Counted from the first letter of the stretch, positions 46,883 to 58,011 are shown. The stretch is DNA of 64,000 nt from Mesorhizobium sp. ZC-5 (GCF_025753855.1 NZ_JAOWPT010000004.1:293871-357870), one strand, 5' to 3'. Notes: generated from the letters alone by a model not told the origin. Program-made: numbers and translations.

Positions 46883-47944
46883 TCAGATCAGCGTCACTCC
46901 CAGTTGAGCCGCCACCGATGATATAGGGTTTGCGCCGGTAATTCCAACATTTCCGGCGCCGCCCGACGCCGATCCGGCAAACAGCAGCCCGACCGGACGG
47001 CCTTCCTCGTCGACGATGAGCGAGCCGCTGTCGCCTGGCCGGCCAAAGGGTTGAGGTGCGGCATCGGTTTCGATGACGACCTGGCCGTCGAACCGCGCCA
47101 CCCCCACTCCGACATCGACGAGATAGTTGTTCACGTTGACTGCCAGCACGCGACCGCGCGTATGGCGGGTGGTGCGGCCGGTCTTGAACACCGTCATGCC
47201 TGGAACGGCATCGACGAGGACTCCGGGCTGCAGGGTCAGCGCTGCCTCGGGTTCATCCGCACTGCCGTAGAGTGTCGCGCGGTCTTCAGCGCGGCCGTGT
47301 TCGATCAGCTTTGCGAATGCAGCGTCCACGCCATTTGGGAAGCCGCCGAACTGGATCGGCACGAAACGCAGCAACTCGGCGATATCGTCCGGGCCGGGCT
47401 TGCCGCCGTCGCGTGCTCCAGGCTGCATGATCGTCGTTCCGATGGGGACGCTGTTCACATCGGCAAGCACATGATTGTTCGACAGGATCCCGGTCTCGCC
47501 CGTCAGATTGTCGCGGCCGAAACAGCCGAGCGTCCCGGCGTATGGAACCGTGGTCGGCGAGATGCTGCAGCCGAGCCGGATCGGGTCGTTGCGCCCGGTT
47601 GTCCACAGCGGCTTCTGGCGCCCGATATAGAGCACTTCCGCCTCGCCTCTTGCGGTCCTGACGATTTCCTCGACCACCGTGCTCTGCAGCTTCTTGCGGT
47701 CCTGAACCAGGACCGCAAGCTTCGCCGTATCGCCGTCGCTATCGTCGGTGAGGCCGAGCGCGATATCCTCCACGGCGCGTTTCTTCAGTTTTTTCGGCCG
47801 TGCCGATTTCGTCTCCAGCAGCGCCGGATCGACAAACAAACCAGGCAACACCTCCCCGGTCCCCGCCAGTCCGGGCAATTCGATGAACTCAAAGATAGTC
47901 TGAAAAATACGGGCCTGAAGCTCAAGCGCGGAATCTCGTCTCAT
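46883..47944 (-). CDS. Trypsin-like serine protease-fold protein
   Basis: The 353-residue protein has the chymotrypsin-fold triad in order: His158 in LSNNHVLAD, a candidate Asp207 in NGVDAAFAKL and Ser306 in GRPGDSGSLIVD. N-terminal of it, about 57-107 is a small alpha/beta module, and the first 50 residues look like a helix. No signal peptide is apparent, unusual for a secreted trypsin-like enzyme, so it may act in the cytoplasm or be exported differently. GGAGG lies 7 bases before the ATG. It forms an operon with the 76-residue gene that copies its N-terminal module. Substrate unknown. Confidence 0.75.
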   Translation of the reverse strand: MRRDSALELQARIFQTIFEFIELPGLAGTGEVLPGLFVDPALLETKSARPKKLKKRAVEDIALGLTDDSDGDTAKLAVLVQDRKKLQSTVVEEIVRTARGEAEVLYIGRQKPLWTTGRNDPIRLGCSISPTTVPYAGTLGCFGRDNLTGETGILSNNHVLADVNSVPIGTTIMQPGARDGGKPGPDDIAELLRFVPIQFGGFPNGVDAAFAKLIEHGRAEDRATLYGSADEPEAALTLQPGVLVDAVPGMTVFKTGRTTRHTRGRVLAVNVNNYLVDVGVGVARFDGQVVIETDAAPQPFGRPGDSGSLIVDEEGRPVGLLFAGSASGGAGNVGITGANPISSVAAQLGVTLI

Positions 47945-48174
47945 GTCATTCCTCCAACGTGCCCCGCCAGAGAATCGTCACTCTAGCTCAAAATCAGAGG
48001 GTGTGGATTGAACGGCTGGACGAAGGCCCATCGGGGAGCCCGCACCCATAAATACCGGCTCAAAACCGCTCATTCGCGCTGTGATTCCGCGCAGTGAGGC
48101 GGTCAAGGACACGTGGATAGATCAGAGCAAAAAAATTTGCGGAATGAGCAACAGAGGCCCTCAAGCTTCTCCCA

Positions 48175-48210
48175 TCAAGGAAAAGGCCGGCGAGTTTCCC
48201 CGCCGGCCTT
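48175..48210 (-). terminator. Terminator of the ilvC unit
   Basis: Stem AAGGCCGGCG (48183-48192) and CGCCGGCCTT (48201-48210), 10 perfect pairs, 8-base loop. On the minus strand TTCCTT follows, a modest T run. Confidence 0.7.
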
Positions 48211-48236
48211 CGTACATTGACTGGAATATCGAAGCG

Positions 48237-49933
<1,697 letters not shown>

Positions 49934-49935
49934 TT

Positions 49936-49959
49936 GAACCGTACCGTACGTTACGGTTC
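49936..49959. promoter_or_regulatory. Near-perfect 24-base palindromic operator (TetR type)
   Basis: Arms GAACCGTA and TACGGTTC are perfect, and 22 of 24 positions are symmetric, with a CGTACG core. It sits immediately upstream of the TetR start. Form and place fit an autoregulatory TetR site. Confidence 0.75.
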
Positions 49960-50040
49960 GGCTTATGGCGTACTCCCGATGGTTTGGCAAGCGATCAATT
50001 GATGCCTGCCCACGCGGCTGGCTTCCAACCGATCGGCTTG

Positions 50041-50175
50041 AACGTCTACCAACGTTGGCGAAAACCAAGGCTGCCTGGAATTGCAGGCATGCGGAATTTT
50101 TTCGCGATCGTGGCCACCAGACGGTCGCGGATGAACGGCAGCGTTCGCGAAAACCCGACTGGTGGAACGGCATGA
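50041..50175 (-). pseudogene. Remnant of an FAD-dependent monooxygenase C-terminus
   Basis: Read on the minus strand, this stretch encodes FSRTLPFIRDRLVATIAKKF, nearly the same as FDSRTLPFIRDRLVATVAKI in the intact monooxygenase at 51061-52308. Further out, TFKPIGW answers to VDPFGPIGL of that gene. The nucleotide match runs over about 80 bases with small gaps, and a stop interrupts the frame. It is therefore a decayed partial duplicate of the 3' end of the gene 1 kb away. Confidence 0.7.
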
Positions 50176-50299
50176 AGTATTGGTGACGGAAGAGCAGAGT
50201 TTATTTCGTCACGACAGGAACCAGGCACATCATAACTTCTCTCACTTTCAAAGAGCGAGAAATTTGATAGACTAAATTCAAAGCAACAGGATCAAGCGC

Positions 50300-51040
50300 A
50301 TGACGCGCTGCTTCAAGATCATTGGCACTATTGCAACAGTCTTACTTCTGTTTGGCAACGCCGCGTTTGCTCAGACGTCGGCTACCGACAAATTTCTGTT
50401 TGAGGAAATGCTGAAGCTGGCTTCCAAGGGAGAACCTGAAGCCGAATACCATCTCGGCATGTTTTTCAACAACGGCATCGGCACGGCGGCCGATCCCGGC
50501 GAGGCGTTCCAATGGTTCAAGAAGTCTGCCGCGGCAGGCGATCCGCTCGGTGCCTATAAGCTCGGCTGCTATTACGCTGGCCAATTTGCCGGTGTCGTGG
50601 ACATCGACCAGGACATGGCGCTGAAATACAAACTGGTTGCAGCCGAAGAAGGTTATGATCTAGCCCAGTCGGATGTCGCGAGACATCACTACGCTTCGAA
50701 GAATTACCCGGAAGCCATTCGTTGGCTGACAGAAGCAGCGAAACAAGGCGACCCAGGCTCCATGTACCGTTTGAGCGGTTTATACGCTCAGGGCCAGATA
50801 GTCCCAAACGACCTCGTCAAAAGCTACCTTTACCTCGATGCGATGAGGCATCTGCCCGAGATCGGCTCCGCCCCACAGATCGCCGATGCGTTTGCGATGC
50901 TGACAAAGAGCATGAGCGAGACTGAACTCGCTGCCGCGAAAAAGAACGAAGCGCTTGCCATCGAGCCGACTGCGCTGACATTGAAGGCCCGAAACGGACT
51001 TACACAAGCCAAGTTTTACCTGGCTGAAAATATGCAATAG
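50300..51040 (+). CDS. SEL1-repeat periplasmic protein
   Basis: The 246-residue protein has a signal peptide (MTRCFKIIGTIATVLLLFGN, cleavage near FAQ) and about four Sel1/TPR-like repeats (AEYHLGMFFNNGIGTAADPG, AFQWFKKSAAAGDPLGAYKL, IRWLTEAAKQGDPGSMYRL), each ending in the alpha-hairpin Ala/Gly pattern. Such repeats mediate protein contacts. A C-terminal helix (about 195-246) follows. The coding DNA is visibly less GC-rich at third positions than its neighbours (many A/T-ending codons), a possible sign of recent acquisition. Confidence 0.78.
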   Translation: MTRCFKIIGTIATVLLLFGNAAFAQTSATDKFLFEEMLKLASKGEPEAEYHLGMFFNNGIGTAADPGEAFQWFKKSAAAGDPLGAYKLGCYYAGQFAGVVDIDQDMALKYKLVAAEEGYDLAQSDVARHHYASKNYPEAIRWLTEAAKQGDPGSMYRLSGLYAQGQIVPNDLVKSYLYLDAMRHLPEIGSAPQIADAFAMLTKSMSETELAAAKKNEALAIEPTALTLKARNGLTQAKFYLAENMQ

Positions 51041-51060
51041 CCGGTCGATTCAGACCTGCT

Positions 51061-52308
51061 TCAGGTTTCCGCCGTCGCCCTTTCATTCCAATCCACTTCC
51101 CTCAGCCCAATCGGCCCGAACGGATCGACAAGCGTTCCCGAAACCATCGCGGCCAGGAACTGCGGCGCCGGCGGGATTTTTGCCACGGTCGCCACGAGGC
51201 GGTCGCGGATGAACGGCAGAGTTCGCGAATCCGACTGGTAGAACGGCGTGAATGCGAACGACAGCGCCTGGAAGAAGCGGATATGCAGGCGCCGCATGCG
51301 CACATAAGCCGATAACGCCGTCTCCACGTCCCCGGTCGTTTCGACGGCATGCGCCAAGGCCCGCGCATCGAGCAGCGCCATGTTGGCGCCTTGGCCGAGC
51401 TGCGGACTGGTCGAGTGCGACGCATCGCCGATCACCGCCAGCCGCCTGCCCGCGGGCGTTGCCAGCGTGTGGTGACCGTAGCGGGCAAGCGTCAGCTGGT
51501 CGAAATCCTTTATCTGCTCGACATAAGGCGCGCATTCCGGCCACAGCCCGGTCACGCGCTCCTTCCATGCGCCAAGTCCGGCAGTGCGCATCCTGTTCGC
51601 ATCATCCGGCTTAAGGCTCCAGAAGAACGCCGCCATCGGCGCTCCGCCGGCTTGCGCGCGGCCGATCGGCAGCACGCCGATCATCACGCTCGCCCTCCGA
51701 TAGCGTTGCAGCAGCGCGTGCTCGTCGAACCCCTCGCCGCGCCAGCCGAGCGAAGCCCAGAATGCTCCATAGGGCAGCGGCCGAGGCTCGCGCGAATTTT
51801 GGGCGTATTGTTTCAGCTTCGAACGCGAACCGGTCGCGTCAACCACCAGATCGAAGCCACCGAAGGCCTTGCCGCCAACCGCAACCAAGCGTGCTTTCTC
51901 GCTCGAATTGTCGATTGTTTCCAACTCGGCGCCGGTCTCGACGGCGATCCCCTCGCCCAGCGCGGCGCGGTAGAGTACGCCGAAAAGTGCCGCGCGATGC
52001 ACGGCCAGCCCGAAGCGGCCGCCGCGCAGTGCGGAATAGCGTACGTCGAGGACGGTTCGCCCGGTTGCGGCGTCAGCGCCGTAGAGCCGTTCGATGCGGC
52101 TTCCCAACGGCAGGATTGCGGAAAGCAGGCCGAGATCATCGAGAATGGTCAGCCCGGTAGGCTGCAGGATGAGGCCGGAGCCAACCGGTGCGGGCTGTTC
52201 GAAGCGTTCGAACACCCGGACCTTGTGGCCGGCTCGCTTGAGATAGAGCGCTGCCGCCAGCCCGGCTGGACCGGCTCCGGCGATAGCGATGTCGAGAGTT
52301 TTGCCCAT
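51061..52308 (-). CDS. FAD-dependent monooxygenase (salicylate hydroxylase-like)
   Basis: The 415-residue flavoprotein has GAGPAGLAAALYLKRAGH (GxGxxG) near residue 8-25, the middle DG-like motif VVDATGSRSKLK, and IGDASHSTSPQLGQGANMAL near residue 280, which binds FAD. These three belong to group A aromatic hydroxylases (PHBH/salicylate type). The C-terminus is RTLPFIRDRLVATVAKI, also present as a decayed copy 1 kb away. Start ATG 52308 (MGKTLDIAIAG); the longer version begins at TTG. No ring-cleavage gene is adjacent, so the substrate is unknown. Confidence 0.85.
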   Translation of the reverse strand: MGKTLDIAIAGAGPAGLAAALYLKRAGHKVRVFERFEQPAPVGSGLILQPTGLTILDDLGLLSAILPLGSRIERLYGADAATGRTVLDVRYSALRGGRFGLAVHRAALFGVLYRAALGEGIAVETGAELETIDNSSEKARLVAVGGKAFGGFDLVVDATGSRSKLKQYAQNSREPRPLPYGAFWASLGWRGEGFDEHALLQRYRRASVMIGVLPIGRAQAGGAPMAAFFWSLKPDDANRMRTAGLGAWKERVTGLWPECAPYVEQIKDFDQLTLARYGHHTLATPAGRRLAVIGDASHSTSPQLGQGANMALLDARALAHAVETTGDVETALSAYVRMRRLHIRFFQALSFAFTPFYQSDSRTLPFIRDRLVATVAKIPPAPQFLAAMVSGTLVDPFGPIGLREVDWNERATAET

Positions 52309-52406
52309 CGGCCCCGCCGCACTGATCCTGGCCAGACCATCGGCCGGCGATCTGGCCAAAGCAAGCTGCCGAGCCCGCCATTTCGTCGCAGTTCGCTAAG
52401 CCTCGG

Positions 52407-54332
52407 TCAGACGGTGACCTGGGTGCCGACCTCGACCACGCGCCCGGTCGGAATCTGGAAATATTCGGTGGCGTCGGCCGCCGTTCGCGCCAGCCCGATG
52501 AACAGCCGGTCCTGCCACAGCGGCATTCCGGAATTCGGCGACGCCTTCAGCGAACGCCGCGACAGGAAGAAAGAGGTCGTCATGATGTCGAACTTCCACC
52601 CCTGCTTTCGGCATATCGCCATCGCCTTCGGGATGTTCGGCTGTTCCATGTAGCCGAAGGTCATCGTGACCCGCAGGAACAGGTCGTTGATCGGCTCCAT
52701 CTTGACCCGGTCGTTCTCCGAAACCGTCGGCTCCGGCGCGGTGACCACAGACAGGATGACGTTCTGCTCGTGCAGCACCTTGTAGTGCTTCAGGCTGTGC
52801 ATGAGCGCAGTCGGCGCGCTCGCCGGGTCGCTGGTCAGGAACACGGCGGTACCGGGCACCAGCTGCGGCGGCTTCTTCTTCAGCTGCTCGGTGAGGAAGT
52901 CGAGCGGAATCTCGTTCTTGCGGGTTTTTTCGAAAAGCATGCGGCTGCCCCGCACCCAGGTCATCATGACGAGACCCATGATCGCGGCAACCATGATCGA
53001 CACCCAGCCGCCGTCGACTATCTTCACCGCATTGGCGAGGAAGAAGCCGGTATCGATGACGCCGAACAGCAGCGCCAGCGAAAGAGCAGCCGCGAGGCTC
53101 CATTTCCAGCGCCACAGCATGACGACGAAGAGCAGGATGGTGGTGACCAGCATCTCGCCGGTGACCGAGATGCCGTAGGCGGAAGCGAGCGAACTGGATT
53201 CGCCGAAGCCGACGACCAAAAGCATGACGCCCAGGGCCAGCAAGAGGTTGACGCGCGGCATGTAGATCTGCCCGGACTGCATTTCCGAGGTGTGCTGGAT
53301 CTCGAAGCGCGGCAGGATCGACAGCTGCACCGCTTGCCGGGTCAGCGAATAGGCGCCGGAAATCACCGCCTGGCTGGCGATCACGGTGGCGGCGGTCGCC
53401 AGCACCACCATCGGCAGCAGCGCCCATTCCGGCAGCATCTCGAAGAACGGATTGTGCGGCGTGCCGCCATGCGCCATGACGAAGGCGCCCTGGCCAAAGT
53501 AATTGAGCAGGAGGCAGGGAAACACGATGGCCAGCCAGGCAAGTACGATCGGCCGGCGGCCGAAATGGCCGAGATCGACATAAAGCGCCTCGGCGCCCGT
53601 CACCGCCAAAAAAACCGCGCCGATAGTAACGAAGGCAACATCGGTCTGGGTGATGAGATAGACGATTGCATAGTAGGGATTGACGGCAAAAAGCACCGTC
53701 GGGTCGTCGGCGATATGGGAAAGGCCGGCCAGCCCGATGACCAAGAACCACAGCGCGGTGACCGGGCCGAAGACATTGGCCACCTTACCGGTGCCGAAAC
53801 GCTGCACCGAGAACAATACCGCCAGGATGACCAGCGTGATCGGCACCACATAGGGATCGAAGGCCGGCGTCACGACTTTCAGTCCCTCGACCGCCGAAAG
53901 CACGGAAATCGCCGGCGTGATGATCGCATCGCCGAAAAACAGCGCGGCGCCGCAGATGCCGATGGCAAGGATAGCGCCCGAAGCACGCGGATAGGCGCTG
54001 CGCGCCAATGCCATCAGCGACAGGGTGCCGCCTTCGCCACGATTGTCGGCGCGCAGCACGAAGACGACGTATTTGATGGTGACGATCACCGTCAGCGCCC
54101 AGACGATCAGCGACAGGACGCCCAGCACATCGGCGCGCGAGGCGACGCCTCCCTCTGCCGTTGTGTGCAAGGCTTCACGGAACGCATAGATCGGGCTGGT
54201 GCCGATATCGCCAAAAACGACGCCGAGCGCGCCGAGCATCAGAATCGATAGGCTGCTTTGATGGCGAGGCGAATCCTGGACTGCCGGTTGCGCGCTGGGT
54301 TCAGCGCGGCCGCCCGCATCGGCATTAGCCAT
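52407..54332 (-). CDS. kup: Potassium uptake protein Kup
   Basis: The 641-residue K+:H+ symporter has about 12 transmembrane helices in the first 480 residues and a cytoplasmic C-terminal domain. [20 protein letters not shown] near residue 37 is the Kup selectivity signature, and [19 protein letters not shown] and GALFFGD are further family blocks. pdxJ precedes it on the same strand with a 104-base gap, and no terminator lies between, so co-transcription is possible. Kup gives K+ uptake at acid or low osmolarity in relatives. Confidence 0.94.
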   Translation of the reverse strand: MANADAGGRAEPSAQPAVQDSPRHQSSLSILMLGALGVVFGDIGTSPIYAFREALHTTAEGGVASRADVLGVLSLIVWALTVIVTIKYVVFVLRADNRGEGGTLSLMALARSAYPRASGAILAIGICGAALFFGDAIITPAISVLSAVEGLKVVTPAFDPYVVPITLVILAVLFSVQRFGTGKVANVFGPVTALWFLVIGLAGLSHIADDPTVLFAVNPYYAIVYLITQTDVAFVTIGAVFLAVTGAEALYVDLGHFGRRPIVLAWLAIVFPCLLLNYFGQGAFVMAHGGTPHNPFFEMLPEWALLPMVVLATAATVIASQAVISGAYSLTRQAVQLSILPRFEIQHTSEMQSGQIYMPRVNLLLALGVMLLVVGFGESSSLASAYGISVTGEMLVTTILLFVVMLWRWKWSLAAALSLALLFGVIDTGFFLANAVKIVDGGWVSIMVAAIMGLVMMTWVRGSRMLFEKTRKNEIPLDFLTEQLKKKPPQLVPGTAVFLTSDPASAPTALMHSLKHYKVLHEQNVILSVVTAPEPTVSENDRVKMEPINDLFLRVTMTFGYMEQPNIPKAMAICRKQGWKFDIMTTSFFLSRRSLKASPNSGMPLWQDRLFIGLARTAADATEYFQIPTGRVVEVGTQVTV

Positions 54333-54436
54333 TTAAAACTACTCCATCCAGAACTGGCGGGCTGCGATAGTCCTGTTGCAACGCAAAAGCAATCGTTTCG
54401 TTGCCGCAATCGCCGTGCCGCAAGCTGGCATTTGGC

Positions 54437-55177
54437 TTACCAGCCGCAGGCTTTCAGGAACCGGCGTACGGTTTGAGGCATCCCATATTCCAGGGCGTCC
54501 GCTGTCAAGCCATGGCCGATCGATACTTCAGCGAGCCTTGGGATCCGCTTTGTCAATGCAGGCAAGTTGGCGACGGTGAGGTCGTGGCCGGCATTGACCG
54601 AAAGCCCGGCGGCCAATGCGGCATCCGCCGTTTTCCCGAGCCTTTCCAGTTCCTTGTCGGCGCCTGTTGAATCGTCGTGGAAGGAGCCGTACGGGCCTGT
54701 GTAGAGTTCCACCCGGTCCGCGCCGGTATCCGCGGCGGCTGTGACGGATGCCGGATCGGGGTCGGCAAACAGCGAGACGCGGAACCCGCCCTTCTTCAAT
54801 CTCTTGACGACCGGTGTCAGAAAATTTGATTGGCCGGAGAAATCCCAGCCGTGGTCGGAGGTCGCCTGCGCAGGGTCGTCGGGCACCAGCGTCACCTGTT
54901 CGGGCTGGTTCTTCTCCACAAGGCGCAGAAAGTCTTCCGTAGGGTAACCCTCGATGTTGAACTCGGCGTCCGGAAATTCGTCATCAATGAGCGCCCGGAT
55001 TTCCGGCAGGTCGGAATGCCGCGTATGCCGCTCGTCGGGGCGCGGGTGCACCGTCAGCCCGTGCGCACCGGCCGCCAGCGCCAGCCGGCCAATGCCGGTG
55101 ACGCTCGGCCACGGCAGGTCGCGCCGGTTGCGCAGCATGGCGATGGCATTGAGGTTCACGGAAAGCTTGGCGGGCAT
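54437..55177 (-). CDS. pdxJ: Pyridoxine 5'-phosphate synthase
   Basis: The 246-residue TIM-barrel protein catalyses the last step of pyridoxine phosphate synthesis, from 1-deoxyxylulose-5-phosphate and 3-amino-2-oxopropyl phosphate. [20 protein letters not shown] at the start, [13 protein letters not shown] (catalytic His region), [19 protein letters not shown], and SVNAGHDL near the end are PdxJ hallmarks. Start ATG 55177 gives a normal N-terminus. Upstream lies a divergent gene with a candidate EcfG-type promoter. Confidence 0.95.
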   Translation of the reverse strand: MPAKLSVNLNAIAMLRNRRDLPWPSVTGIGRLALAAGAHGLTVHPRPDERHTRHSDLPEIRALIDDEFPDAEFNIEGYPTEDFLRLVEKNQPEQVTLVPDDPAQATSDHGWDFSGQSNFLTPVVKRLKKGGFRVSLFADPDPASVTAAADTGADRVELYTGPYGSFHDDSTGADKELERLGKTADAALAAGLSVNAGHDLTVANLPALTKRIPRLAEVSIGHGLTADALEYGMPQTVRRFLKACGW

Positions 55178-55228
55178 GGCTAAGACCTGACGACGAATGG
55201 AACTGACGCAGGTATAATGCCTTTGTCG

Positions 55229-55254
55229 GGAACGGATAGCGGGATTTGTTTGTT
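55229..55254 (+). promoter_or_regulatory. Candidate EcfG-type promoter before the SpoIIAA-like gene
   Basis: GGAAC (55229-55233), 17-base spacer, TGTT (55251-55254): -35 perfect, -10 with one change from CGTT. The distance to the start at 55295 is 40 bases. Plausible but short motifs like this also occur by chance. Confidence 0.4.
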
Positions 55255-55294
55255 CCAGTCTCTGTACCCGTGCAACGAACCATAGAGACAAGGC

Positions 55295-55702
55295 ATGACC
55301 GCAATCGATCCTCTGCCCGCAATTCGCCGCATCGATACCGACCGCGACGATCTGTGTGCGCTGGAAGTAGCCGGGCATTTTACGTCGAACGACCTCGAAA
55401 ACGCCTATGGGCTGCTCGAAGGAGCCTATGCGATGCACGACAAGGTCGACCTTCTGGTCCGCATCAAGGATTATGACGGCTTCGACTGGGGTGCCGTGTT
55501 CGACGAATCGACCATTCGCGGAAAGGCGCAGGCGCTCCGCCACATCCGCAATTATGCCGTCGTCGGCGGTCCCGGATGGATGCGTGCAGTACTGGCGGTT
55601 TTCGGTCCGCTGACCTCGATCAGGACCAGGCATTTTGACATTGCCGAGGAATCCAAGGCATGGGAGTGGATCGGCGGCAAGGAAAAGCCGCTAAAAACCT
55701 GA
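55295..55702 (+). CDS. SpoIIAA-like (STAS fold) protein
   Basis: A 135-residue protein with the SpoIIAA-like/DUF3478-type pattern: [17 protein letters not shown] at the start, [18 protein letters not shown] in the middle, KAWEWIGG at the end. Relatives are soluble STAS-fold domains, some thought to bind lipid ligands or anti-sigma-like partners. It has no canonical phosphorylated Ser motif of SpoIIAA that I can identify. ATG with AAGG upstream. Eighty-four bases downstream lies a PP2C phosphatase on the same strand. Confidence 0.7.
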   Translation: MTAIDPLPAIRRIDTDRDDLCALEVAGHFTSNDLENAYGLLEGAYAMHDKVDLLVRIKDYDGFDWGAVFDESTIRGKAQALRHIRNYAVVGGPGWMRAVLAVFGPLTSIRTRHFDIAEESKAWEWIGGKEKPLKT

Positions 55703-55786
55703 TCGGTCGGCGGCGCTTTCCTCCCGGTCACACCCTCGACACAGGACTTGGCCAGAAATGCCGCGCATGCCATTTCGAACGGATTC

Positions 55787-56668
55787 ATGACCGCACGTCC
55801 CAGTCTGCGCATCACCGACATTCTTTCCAATCCCGGTGACCCCTCCCGCGTCAACGAAGATGCGGCGGGTGGCAACCGTCTTTGCGCCTTCGTCATCGAC
55901 GGCGCCACCGGGCTTGGCACCAAAAGCATCGTCGGCCTCGAAGGCTCCGACGCCGCCTGGCTTGCCCGCCTCGCCAAGACTTTCTTCGAGCAGAAGGTGG
56001 TAGCCGGCCGCTCGATGGAAGATATCGTGCGTACCCTCAACAAGCAGGTCGGCACGGTCGTCCAGGATTCCTCGGCGGGGTTGCCGATCGCCGCCTGGAA
56101 CTTGCCGGTAGCGGGCTTCCAGATGGTCCGGGTCGAGGATGACGCGTTGATGACCTACGGCCTGGGCGACTGCCGCCTTTTCCTGGCCGGCGCCGACGGC
56201 GCTATTGTCGACACAAGCGCCATCAAGGGCAGCTACGCCGCTGAACGCGAAGGCGCCCGGCGGGCGATTGCCCATGCTGGCGGTCTCGCCGCCATCAAGG
56301 CGCTCAGCGACGATCCGGCTGTACGCGAGGAACTGCGCCGCCACCGCGCCACCTACAACCGTCCCGAGGGTTCGGTGTGGACACTCGGCACCGAACCGGC
56401 GGCGGCAAAACACCTTGCCAGCGAGCCGCTCTCCGTCCGGCTGCCAGCGACCGGCCTCTTGTGCAGCGACGGCTTCGCTGCGCTTTGCGACCAGTACGGC
56501 CGCTACGATCCGGCCGGCCTCGTCGCGAGGGCCAAGGCCGACGGCCTCAAGGCGCTGCTCAAGGAATTGCGGCAGGTCGAACGCGACGAAGATCCGGACG
56601 GAAAGCTCTATCCCCGCTTCAAAGTCAGCGACGACGCCACCGCGGTGCTGTTCGAGATCGTGGCGTAG
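55787..56668 (+). CDS. PP2C-family serine/threonine phosphatase
   Basis: The 293-residue protein has the PP2C metal-binding motifs: NEDAAGGN near residue 22, VIDGATG (Asp-Gly, first metal pair), GLGDCRLFL, LLCSDGF and SDDATAVLFE with the second acidic pair. All acidic residues for two Mn/Mg ions are present, so it should be active. It is a single domain with no membrane segment. It follows a STAS-fold gene, which in other bacteria form phosphatase/antagonist partners; that link is inference. A 10-base tandem duplication carries its stop codon. Confidence 0.85.
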   Translation: MTARPSLRITDILSNPGDPSRVNEDAAGGNRLCAFVIDGATGLGTKSIVGLEGSDAAWLARLAKTFFEQKVVAGRSMEDIVRTLNKQVGTVVQDSSAGLPIAAWNLPVAGFQMVRVEDDALMTYGLGDCRLFLAGADGAIVDTSAIKGSYAAEREGARRAIAHAGGLAAIKALSDDPAVREELRRHRATYNRPEGSVWTLGTEPAAAKHLASEPLSVRLPATGLLCSDGFAALCDQYGRYDPAGLVARAKADGLKALLKELRQVERDEDPDGKLYPRFKVSDDATAVLFEIVA

Positions 56669-56682
56669 TCTGGCGTAGTCTG

Positions 56683-57810
56683 CTAGCGCACGACCGTCAG
56701 CCGCTCAGCCGCCCGTGTAATCGCCGTATAAAGCCAGCGCTGGCGGGTTTCCTTGAACGCCCAGCTTTCGTCGAACAGCACGATGTCGTTCCACTGCGAG
56801 CCCTGCGCCTTGTGCACGGTCAGCGCGTAGCCGTAGTCGAAATCGTCGAAACGCTTCTTCTGGTTCCAGGGAATATCGGCATCCGGATCCTCGAAAGCCG
56901 CCTTCAGCAACTTGATCTTGGCGACACCGCGGTCGGGATCGTCCTCTTCGGGCGAAACGAGCAGGTTGATGCCGGGCTTCACCGTCTCGCGCGACGAGGT
57001 CATCACCTTCCACAGCGAGCCGTTGAGCAATCCCTTCGACGGATCGTTGCGCAGGCAAACCAGCTTGTCGCCGGCTTGCGGGTAATCCGCTGTGAAGCCT
57101 TTCAGTTCGCGCAGGCGCTGATTGTAGCGCCGCCGTGTCCGGTTGGTGCCGACCAATACCTGATCGGCCTTTAGCACCAGGTCCTGGGTGACGTCTTCCT
57201 TGCCGATCACCTGCGCGGTGCCGAAATCGCCGCGCATGAATTCGCGGCCCTCGCGCACGTCGAGTGCCAGCCGGATGATCGGATTGTCGCGCGCCTGGCG
57301 ATGGATTTCGGTGAGCAGGAAATCCGGCTCGTGCTCGGTGAAGAAGCCGCCGCCCGAGATCGGCGGCAGCTGCGCCGGGTCGCCAAGCACCAGGATCGGC
57401 GTGCCGAAGGTCAGGAGATCGCGGCCAAGCTGTTCGTCCACCATCGAGCATTCGTCGATGATGACCAGCTTGGCCCGCGCGATCGGGCTTTGCCGGTTGA
57501 GCGAGAACGTCGGCGACATCGACGTCTTGCCGGTCGCCTCGTCGGCCACCGCCTCTTCGCCGCGTGGCCGGTAGATCAGCGAGTGGATGGTGCGGGCGTT
57601 CACCGCGCCCTTGGAGCGCAGCACTTGCGCGGCCTTGCCGGTGAAGGCGGCAAACTGCACCTGTCCGTCGACGTGTTCGGCGAAATAACGGGCGAGCGTC
57701 GTCTTGCCGGTACCGGCATAACCGAACAGGCGGAATATCTGCGGCCGGCCGTCCTTCAGCCAGCGCGCCACGGCCTTCAGCGCGTCGTCCTGCTGCGGAG
57801 AGAGTTCCAT
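56683..57810 (-). CDS. RecD-like superfamily 1 ATPase/helicase
   Basis: The 375-residue protein is an AAA-type ATPase with Walker A GYAGTGKTT (residues 30-38), Walker B LVIIDECSM and LVLGDPAQLPP. It has a C-terminal UvrD_C_2 fold with YGYALTVHKAQGSQW and YTAITRAAERL (motifs V and VI). It is much shorter than RecD and lacks an N-terminal RecBCD-binding region, so it belongs to the stand-alone RecD2/Pif1-like group found in alphaproteobacteria. Role in DNA repair or replication is presumed. It converges with the PP2C gene. Confidence 0.85.
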   Translation of the reverse strand: MELSPQQDDALKAVARWLKDGRPQIFRLFGYAGTGKTTLARYFAEHVDGQVQFAAFTGKAAQVLRSKGAVNARTIHSLIYRPRGEEAVADEATGKTSMSPTFSLNRQSPIARAKLVIIDECSMVDEQLGRDLLTFGTPILVLGDPAQLPPISGGGFFTEHEPDFLLTEIHRQARDNPIIRLALDVREGREFMRGDFGTAQVIGKEDVTQDLVLKADQVLVGTNRTRRRYNQRLRELKGFTADYPQAGDKLVCLRNDPSKGLLNGSLWKVMTSSRETVKPGINLLVSPEEDDPDRGVAKIKLLKAAFEDPDADIPWNQKKRFDDFDYGYALTVHKAQGSQWNDIVLFDESWAFKETRQRWLYTAITRAAERLTVVR

Positions 57811-57952
57811 GTATGTGTGAGACAGGATTCGCGGCGCAAGGGCAAGATGTCACTGGAACCGGGGGCTCCATCGTAACCCGGTTGCCGCGCTCACCAGCCA
57901 AGCAGAGGTGAAACAAAATTTGCACGCCTTCCCAGTATCGCCAGGGTCGGCT

Positions 57953-57970
57953 GATAGTCTACACTATCAA
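57953..57970. promoter_or_regulatory. Perfect dyad near the small membrane protein gene
   Basis: TGATAGT (57953-57959), CTAC spacer, ACTATCA (57964-57970). The 18-base perfect palindrome about 42 bases before the start at 58012 looks like an operator. It could instead serve the RecD-like gene upstream, which is transcribed away from it on the minus strand. Confidence 0.5.
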
Positions 57971-58011
57971 CCGTCCTAATTTTTTCTGGCTAGGCAGAGG
58001 ATAATCTGAAC

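Noticed and set aside
50174..50299. EcfG promoter before the SEL1 gene
   Set aside because: GGAAC is present but no TT at N18-19; distance is also poor.
52396..53751. 451-codon minus-strand frame over kup
   Set aside because: Out-of-frame shadow of Kup without membrane helices or domain.
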